Assembly: GCA_016213675.1 (NCBI GenBank)
Contig: JACQZW010000072.1
Coordinates: 1 to 64,000, forward strand
Reading direction: 5' to 3'
From: Acidobacteriota bacterium
GTDB lineage: Bacteria > Acidobacteriota > Thermoanaerobaculia > Thermoanaerobaculales > Thermoanaerobaculaceae
DNA: 64,000 nucleotides
Part shown: positions 59,176 to 64,000 of the stretch, piece after piece
Position numbering within the stretch: position 1 is the first letter of the stretch
Layout of the letters: each line of letters begins with the position of its first letter
The notes under the pieces: model-generated
Seen by the model: only the letters and a program-made list of their open reading frames with translations
Databases searched by the model: none
What the model was told of the DNA's origin: nothing
Translations under genes and position numbers: made by a program

Positions 59176-61209
59176 ATGCCCTGGCGTCGGTCGGTACGCA
59201 TCGCGGCGCGTTGGACGGCGGTCCTGTCCGGGCTGGGCCTGGCGGCGCTGGCGTTGTTCGTCGTCTACGGCGTGTCGCTGGTCGACCGGTCGATGGCGGC
59301 GGAGCTCGTCGGCAGCGGTACCCGCGTCGTCTCGGCGCCGCTCGAGCTGCGGGCCGGACAGCCGTGGACGGTGTCGGACCTCAGGCGGACACTCAAGGAG
59401 CGCGGCATTCCCGAGTGGGCGGGGGAGGGCGATCCGCGGGCCGGCGAGTTCCTCGTCGCCGGCGACCGTGTCGTCGTGGCTGGCGGCGCGGCCAGCGGCC
59501 GGCCCGGTGCCACCGTCCTGCGCGCCACCGGGAGCGGGCTCGTGATCCAGGAGCCGAGCGGCCGCGCCGCCGCCGGGCTGACCCTCGCGCCGACGGTGAT
59601 CGGCACGACCGCCGCGGGCGACACCGTGCGGTGGCCGGTGAGGCTCGCCGACGTCTCGCCGCACCTGCTGACGGCCGTGGTCGACATCGAGGACCGGAGC
59701 TTCCTGTCGCACGCCGGCCTGTCGCTGCGGGGTCTGCTCCGCGCCGCCGTCCGCGACCTCGCTGCCGGTGGAGTCCGGCAGGGCGGCAGCACAATCACCC
59801 AGCAGCTCGCCAAGATGATCCTGCTGCGGCCCGCCCGCACGGTTTCGCGGAAGGTGCTCGAGGCGTGGCTCGCTGCCCTGATCGAGTACCGGTACGAGAA
59901 GCGAACGATCCTCGAGGTGTACCTGAACCGGATCTACCTCGGCCAGGACGGGGGTTGGCAGATCGTGGGCGTGGAGGCCGGTGCCAAGTTCTACTTCGGC
60001 AAGCGGGCGAGCGACCTCGCTGTCGAGGAGGCGGCCCTCCTGGCCGGGGTCGTCGCCGCCCCGAACCGGTTCGATCCGTTCGCACATCCGGCGGCGGCGA
60101 CCGCGCGCCGGAGCGACGTCCTCGCGGCCATGGTCCGAGCGGGCCACCTCGGCCAGGAGGAGGCCGCCAGCCTGTCGGCTGCGCCGCTCCCGCGGGCTTC
60201 CCGGCGCCTCCGCTGGCCGCCCGCCGCCCAGTACGTCGAGCACGTGTTGGCCGCGGGGCCACGGACCGGCCTGGTCCGGACCGCGCTCGACCCTGCGGTC
60301 CAGGCCGCGGTGTGGGAGGGCTGTGAGGCGGCCCTGTCCCGGCTGGAGCAGCGCGTCGCCGGGCTGCGTGCCCTCGCCAGGGCCGGCGATCCGTTGCAGG
60401 TGGCGGTAGTCGCCATGACGCCCGACGGCCGCGTCGTCGCCGTGCAGGGGAGCAGGCTCGGGCTCCCGGGAGAGTTCAACCGCGCCCTGGCCGCTCGGCG
60501 GCAGGTCGGGAGCCTCGTGAAGCCGTTCGTCGTCGCCACCGCGCTCGAGGACGGCTGGTCCCTCGACGACGAGCTGGACGACGCACCGATCTCGGTGCCC
60601 GTGGGCGGCAAGACATGGTCGCCCGAGAACTCCGACGGGACGTACCGCGGGCGCGTGAGCGTCGAGGACGCGCTGGTCCTCTCGCTGAATGTACCGATCG
60701 TGCGACTCGGGCTCGCGGTGTCGGTGGAGAAGGTGGCGGCGACGCTCCACGAGATCGGTTTCGCGGAGGCGGGGACGACACCAGCGACGCTGCTCGGGGC
60801 ATTTGAGGCGACACCGGTCGAGGTGGCGAGAGCCTACGCGGCCGTCCTGGGCGGGGCGCCTCCGACGGTGGCGTTCGGCGAGGTCGGCCAGTCGCGAGCA
60901 CCGTCGGCCTTGCCGCCCGCCGTCGCGGCCGCCGTCCGGGCGACGCTCGAGGAGGTCCCCCGGCGCGGGACCGCGGCGGTGCTGGCGGGCGGGCTCGAGG
61001 GACGCCTGGCGTGCAAGACGGGCACCACCGACCAGCGTCGGGACTCCTGGTTCGTCGGCGTGCGCCCGCAGGTGGTCGTCGCGGTCTGGTTGGGGACGGA
61101 CGGCAACCGGGAGACCGGCCTGTTCGGCGCGACCGGGGCGCTCGAGGTGTGGCGGGAGGTCGATGCCCGGCTCCCGGGGGTGTGGCGCGCCGGCCGATTT
61201 CCGGACTAG
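59176..61209 (+). CDS. Bifunctional class A penicillin-binding protein (PBP1-type)
   Basis: 677 residues. N-terminal membrane helix (TAVLSGLGLAALALFVVYGV), a UB2H-like region up to about residue 150, then GT51 transglycosylase (VVDIEDRSFLSHAGLSLRG with catalytic Glu; GGSTITQQLAKMILL; IEYRYEKRTILEVYLNRIYL). The transpeptidase domain has SxxK in GSLVKPF, SxN in LSLNVP and KTG in LACKTGTTDQ. Polymerises and cross-links peptidoglycan. Closest in layout to PBP1B. TAGAAT lies 9 nt before the ATG. Its stop TAG overlaps the convergent GT39 stop within CTAG. Confidence 0.95.
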   Translation: MPWRRSVRIAARWTAVLSGLGLAALALFVVYGVSLVDRSMAAELVGSGTRVVSAPLELRAGQPWTVSDLRRTLKERGIPEWAGEGDPRAGEFLVAGDRVVVAGGAASGRPGATVLRATGSGLVIQEPSGRAAAGLTLAPTVIGTTAAGDTVRWPVRLADVSPHLLTAVVDIEDRSFLSHAGLSLRGLLRAAVRDLAAGGVRQGGSTITQQLAKMILLRPARTVSRKVLEAWLAALIEYRYEKRTILEVYLNRIYLGQDGGWQIVGVEAGAKFYFGKRASDLAVEEAALLAGVVAAPNRFDPFAHPAAATARRSDVLAAMVRAGHLGQEEAASLSAAPLPRASRRLRWPPAAQYVEHVLAAGPRTGLVRTALDPAVQAAVWEGCEAALSRLEQRVAGLRALARAGDPLQVAVVAMTPDGRVVAVQGSRLGLPGEFNRALAARRQVGSLVKPFVVATALEDGWSLDDELDDAPISVPVGGKTWSPENSDGTYRGRVSVEDALVLSLNVPIVRLGLAVSVEKVAATLHEIGFAEAGTTPATLLGAFEATPVEVARAYAAVLGGAPPTVAFGEVGQSRAPSALPPAVAAAVRATLEEVPRRGTAAVLAGGLEGRLACKTGTTDQRRDSWFVGVRPQVVVAVWLGTDGNRETGLFGATGALEVWREVDARLPGVWRAGRFPD

Positions 61210-62780
61210 CGGCGGCGGCCGCAAACCAGGAAGAGCGCACGACGGCGCAGCGGGATCCTCTCGACGCGGTCGATCTCGGGTTCCAGTGCGGCCTGCACAG
61301 CCCCCCACCGCTTCTCCTCGACCAGCACGCAGCGGCCGCGTCCCAGCTCGGCAGACACCGTGGCGGCATCGGCGAGCTCGCGGAACGGGCGTTCGGCGTA
61401 GAGCCAGAGGCCGGGGAACTCGGCGCCGTAGCTCAGGTACTCCCGGCTCTCCGGCTCGGCCCGCCTCATCGCCTCGGCCGCCCCGGCGGTCGTCCAGGCC
61501 CGGTCAAGGGCGTTGAGGCCAACCGGCAGCAGCCCCGCCGGCACGACGAGCGCCGAGGCCGCAACCAAGGCGACGGTCGAGGCAATCGGGCGCCCGCGCA
61601 CCGCGGCGACCAGTGCGGCGACAGCCGGTACGGCGATGAGCGCGCCGACGCCTGCCCAGACCGGCCACGGGACTCGCTGGACCAAGCCGAAAGTGGGCAG
61701 GGCAGCGGCGGCGATCCCGACCACGGCCATCCCCGCCGCGCCCGCCGCGAGCGCCGATCGCTGTCCACGTTCCGTCCGTCGCCAGGCATGGGCCGCCAGG
61801 AGCATCGCGGGAGGGAACATCGGCAGCAGGTAGATCTCCAGCTTGCCGGAGATCAGCGAGAAGAACACCGGCACGGCCAGGGCGGCGAGCGCGAGAAAGC
61901 CCCCGGCGTCGAGGGCCCGCCGACGGAGCGCATGGAACGCCGCGACCACCACGGCGACCGACCACGGCAGGCCGATCGCCGGGTAGCGCACGAGGTAGAA
62001 GTAGAACGGCTCCTGGTGCGCGAACGAGTTGGTCAGGCGGCCGGCGCTCTGCCGGATCGTGACTTCGTAGAGATACTCCGGGCCACCAACGAACCCCGCG
62101 GGCACGAGCCACGCGAGGACGAGTCCGACGGCCAGGAGCGGGCCCCAGCCGACGAAGACCGCGCGCAGCGAGGGTCGGGGTCGGAGCAGCGCCCAGGCGA
62201 GGACCGCGGCGAGCACCGGCAGGGCGACGGCCACCGGGCCCTTGGTCAAGACTCCGAGGCCGATCGCCAGCCAGAACACGGTGTGGGCGCGGCGGTTCGG
62301 GACGGCCGCCGTTCCGAGACCGAGAAGCTGCGCCAGCATGAGAATCGCAAGGGTGTAGAAGAAGGCGAGGAGCATGTCCATGCGGGCGCCCAGGGCGAGG
62401 AACACCGCCAGGGGCGACGCCGCCAGCGCGATCCCTCCGAGCCGTCCGACCTCGTCATCGAGGCCGGTCGCGCGGGCCAGGCGGGGCATGAGCGCGAGGA
62501 TGCCGAGGAAGGCGAGCACCGACGGCAGGACACCCGCCGCAGTCCACGACAGGCCGGTGAGGCGCAGCCCCCCCTCGAGCCAGATGTACAGCGGCGGCTT
62601 GTGGGTGTACGGCTCGCCGTAGAGGTGGGGTACGAGCCACTGGCCGGAGGTGATCATCTCCCGGGCGACCTCCGCGTAGCGGGGCTCGTCGACCTCCCAC
62701 AGATGGCGGAACGGCACGGTCAGCGCGGCGCCGAGCAGCACCGCCGCCATCGCCAACCACCACCCCTTGCGGAAATCCAC
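61206..62780 (-). CDS. ArnT/PMT-like membrane glycosyltransferase (GT39/83)
   Basis: About 524 residues from GTG 62780 (GGGAGG upstream); ATG 62816 is an alternative that would overlap the divergent mtgA start. First helix WLAMAAVLLGAALTVPF is followed by the periplasmic acidic motif LWEVDEPRYAEVAREMITSG and LYGEPYTHKPPLYIW, the ArnT signature. About 11-12 helices, and a C-terminal soluble part (RAEPESREYLSYGAEFPGLW). It transfers a sugar from undecaprenyl phosphate to lipid A or another envelope acceptor; aminoarabinose genes are not nearby, so the donor is open. Confidence 0.88.
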   Translation of the reverse strand: MDFRKGWWLAMAAVLLGAALTVPFRHLWEVDEPRYAEVAREMITSGQWLVPHLYGEPYTHKPPLYIWLEGGLRLTGLSWTAAGVLPSVLAFLGILALMPRLARATGLDDEVGRLGGIALAASPLAVFLALGARMDMLLAFFYTLAILMLAQLLGLGTAAVPNRRAHTVFWLAIGLGVLTKGPVAVALPVLAAVLAWALLRPRPSLRAVFVGWGPLLAVGLVLAWLVPAGFVGGPEYLYEVTIRQSAGRLTNSFAHQEPFYFYLVRYPAIGLPWSVAVVVAAFHALRRRALDAGGFLALAALAVPVFFSLISGKLEIYLLPMFPPAMLLAAHAWRRTERGQRSALAAGAAGMAVVGIAAAALPTFGLVQRVPWPVWAGVGALIAVPAVAALVAAVRGRPIASTVALVAASALVVPAGLLPVGLNALDRAWTTAGAAEAMRRAEPESREYLSYGAEFPGLWLYAERPFRELADAATVSAELGRGRCVLVEEKRWGAVQAALEPEIDRVERIPLRRRALFLVCGRRR

Positions 62781-62814
62781 TGCGCCGACCCTCCCGACCC
62801 CGTACAATGCCTGC

Positions 62815-63573
62815 ATGGCCCTTGGGCGCAGGCATTATCTCATCGCCGCGGCGCTCTCCCTGCCGCTCGTGGGAGCCGCGCTGGTGGCGGCGTGGTGGTG
62901 GCGACCTCCCCCGGGACTCGGCGCGTGGGGTTCCGGGGCCCCGCCCACCGGGTGGGCGACGCGAGCCCGCCAGGAGGAGGTCTGGAAGCGGGAAGGGGTC
63001 CACCGGCGGATCGAGTACGCCTACCTGCCGCTGAGCGAGATCTCCCTGGACGTGCAGCTCGCGGTCCTGGTCTCGGAGGACCTCGACTTCTTCGGCCACG
63101 GGGCGGTGGACGTCCGCGCCATCCGCGAGGCGGTCGAGGAGTGGCGGGAGGGCGGCCGGCTCCGCGGCGCCTCCACGATCAGCCAGCAACTGGCCAAGAA
63201 CCTCTACCTGTCCGGCGAGCGGACGCTCTGGCGCAAGGTCGAGGAGGCCCGGCTCGCGTGGTGGATGGAGCGGAAACTGGGAAAGCGCCGGATCCTGGAG
63301 CTCTACCTGAACATCGTGGAGTTCGGTCCCGGCGTCTACGGCGCCGAGGCCGCGGCGGCGCACTACTTTGGCACTCACGCGAGCGACCTGGATGCCGACC
63401 GGGGCGCGGCGCTCGCGGCCGCGATCCCGAGCCCGGGGCGCGACAACCCGAGCACTGGCAGCCGGCGCTGGGAGGTGCGCCGGCGGCTGATCCGCGCGCG
63501 GATCGACCGCGTCGACTGGCTCCGGGACCGCCTCGGGCGCCTCAACCGGCAGCGGGCCGACTCCCGGCCCTGA
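62815..63573 (+). CDS. mtgA: Monofunctional peptidoglycan transglycosylase
   Basis: 252 residues. One N-terminal helix (LIAAALSLPLVGAALVAAWW) then a GT51 domain: LAVLVSEDLDFFGHGAVDVR with the catalytic Glu, GASTISQQLAKNLYLSGERT, RILELYLNIVEFGPGVYGAE. No transpeptidase domain follows. It polymerises lipid II. TACAAT lies 6 nt before the ATG; the divergent GT39 gene starts 34 bp away. With the PBP and the ArnT-like enzyme it forms a small envelope cluster. Confidence 0.94.
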   Translation: MALGRRHYLIAAALSLPLVGAALVAAWWWRPPPGLGAWGSGAPPTGWATRARQEEVWKREGVHRRIEYAYLPLSEISLDVQLAVLVSEDLDFFGHGAVDVRAIREAVEEWREGGRLRGASTISQQLAKNLYLSGERTLWRKVEEARLAWWMERKLGKRRILELYLNIVEFGPGVYGAEAAAAHYFGTHASDLDADRGAALAAAIPSPGRDNPSTGSRRWEVRRRLIRARIDRVDWLRDRLGRLNRQRADSRP

Positions 63574-63598
63574 GCGGAGCGTCTCGACCGTCCCTGAC

Positions 63599-63627
63599 TT
63601 GCCAAGCTGCCCCGACCTGTCTAGAGT
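63599..63627 (+). promoter_or_regulatory. Promoter of accA
   Basis: TTGCCA (63599-63604), 17-nt spacer, TAGAGT (63622-63627), then 8 nt to the ATG at 63636. No Shine-Dalgarno; probably leaderless. Confidence 0.6.
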
Positions 63628-63635
63628 CGCTCGGC

Positions 63636-64000
63636 ATGGGCAGCACGCCGGTCCCACCGTTCCTGGCTCCGATCGAGGATCTCCGGCAGCGTCTCGCCGA
63701 GGCGGAGCGGGGAGGGGAGGGCCGCGCCGAGATCGCACGGCTCCGCACCCAGCTCGACGACGAGGCGCGCCGGCTCACGGCCGACCTGACGCCGTGGCAG
63801 CGTTGCCTGCTGGCCCGGCACTTCGAGCGCCCCCACACCCTCGATTACGTCCGCGGGCTCTTCACCGACTGGGTCGAGGTCCACGGCGACCGCTGCTTCG
63901 GTGATGACCCGGCCATCGTCGCCGGGCTGGCCCGCCTCGACGGCGAGAGCGTCGCCATCGTCGGTCACCAGAAGGGCCGCGACACCCGGGAACGGCTGTA
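63636..64000 (+). CDS. accA: Acetyl-CoA carboxylase carboxyltransferase alpha subunit, 3' truncated
   Basis: The frame runs from ATG 63636 to the window edge (about 121 codons). N-terminal helical region FLAPIEDLRQRLAEAERGG and LRTQLDDEARRLTADLTPWQ, then the conserved RPHTLDYVRGLFTDWVEVHG, DRCFGDDPAIVAGLARLDGE and SVAIVGHQKGRDTRERL, which are diagnostic of AccA. It transfers carboxyl from biotin to acetyl-CoA in the first step of fatty acid synthesis. The rest of the gene lies beyond the window. Confidence 0.93.
   Translation, partial: MGSTPVPPFLAPIEDLRQRLAEAERGGEGRAEIARLRTQLDDEARRLTADLTPWQRCLLARHFERPHTLDYVRGLFTDWVEVHGDRCFGDDPAIVAGLARLDGESVAIVGHQKGRDTRERL

Overview
This is a high-GC, densely packed window from a Gram-negative bacterium: TolC/RND tripartite exporters, lipoproteins, periplasmic proteins, PBP and MtgA enzymes. 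The C5 heme pathway, a CHASE2 kinase with a sigma-54 response regulator and FecR protein, HD-GYP signalling and a secreted protein of a type common in Acidobacteriota point to an uncultured Acidobacteriota-like (Thermoanaerobaculia-like) lineage. No rRNA or tRNA is present to prove this. An in-frame TGA with a hairpin in a DsrE gene implies that the organism uses selenocysteine.

Layout. (1) 1-13.0 kb, metal efflux I: the end of one RND adaptor plus its pump, a CDF exporter, a thioredoxin fold lacking cysteines, a PII-NG-like protein, and a full small-protein/TolC/adaptor/pump operon on the minus strand. (2) 13.1-15.5 kb, sulfur operon: ArsR-rhodanese regulator, SQR-like flavoprotein and selenocysteine DsrE, behind a TTGACA-17-TACTAT promoter overlapping a perfect palindrome. 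(3) 15.6-20.4 kb, signalling: CHASE2 histidine kinase, NtrC-type regulator and FecR protein, followed by a secreted Gly-rich protein with its own sigma-54 promoter. (4) 20.4-29.3 kb, metal efflux II: Cys-rich small protein, CusC, CusB, CusA, a paralog of the Gly-rich protein, a secreted protein and a double TRASH/YHS protein. (5) 29.4-37.5 kb, mixed housekeeping genes. (6) 37.4-46.6 kb, an eight-gene heme operon hemA-C-D-B-L-E-N-Y. (7) 46.8-52 kb, rRNA methyltransferase, glycosyltransferase, reductase, D-amino acid transaminase, sugar mutase. (8) 52-55 kb, a solute-binding lipoprotein coupled to an HD-GYP receptor. (9) 55-64 kb, RodZ-like protein flanked by repeat proteins, DnaJ-TPR, PP2C, PBP, ArnT-like enzyme, MtgA and the start of accA.

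Two genome-wide habits show. Adjacent genes very often overlap by ATGA/GTGA/TTGA. Many first genes without a Shine-Dalgarno have a -10-like hexamer only 6-9 nt before the start codon, suggesting leaderless transcripts. Five short arrays of 7-bp units lie at gene borders, one inside the 5' end of hemE. The most notable single item is the selenocysteine-containing DsrE protein in the ArsR-rhodanese/SQR operon.
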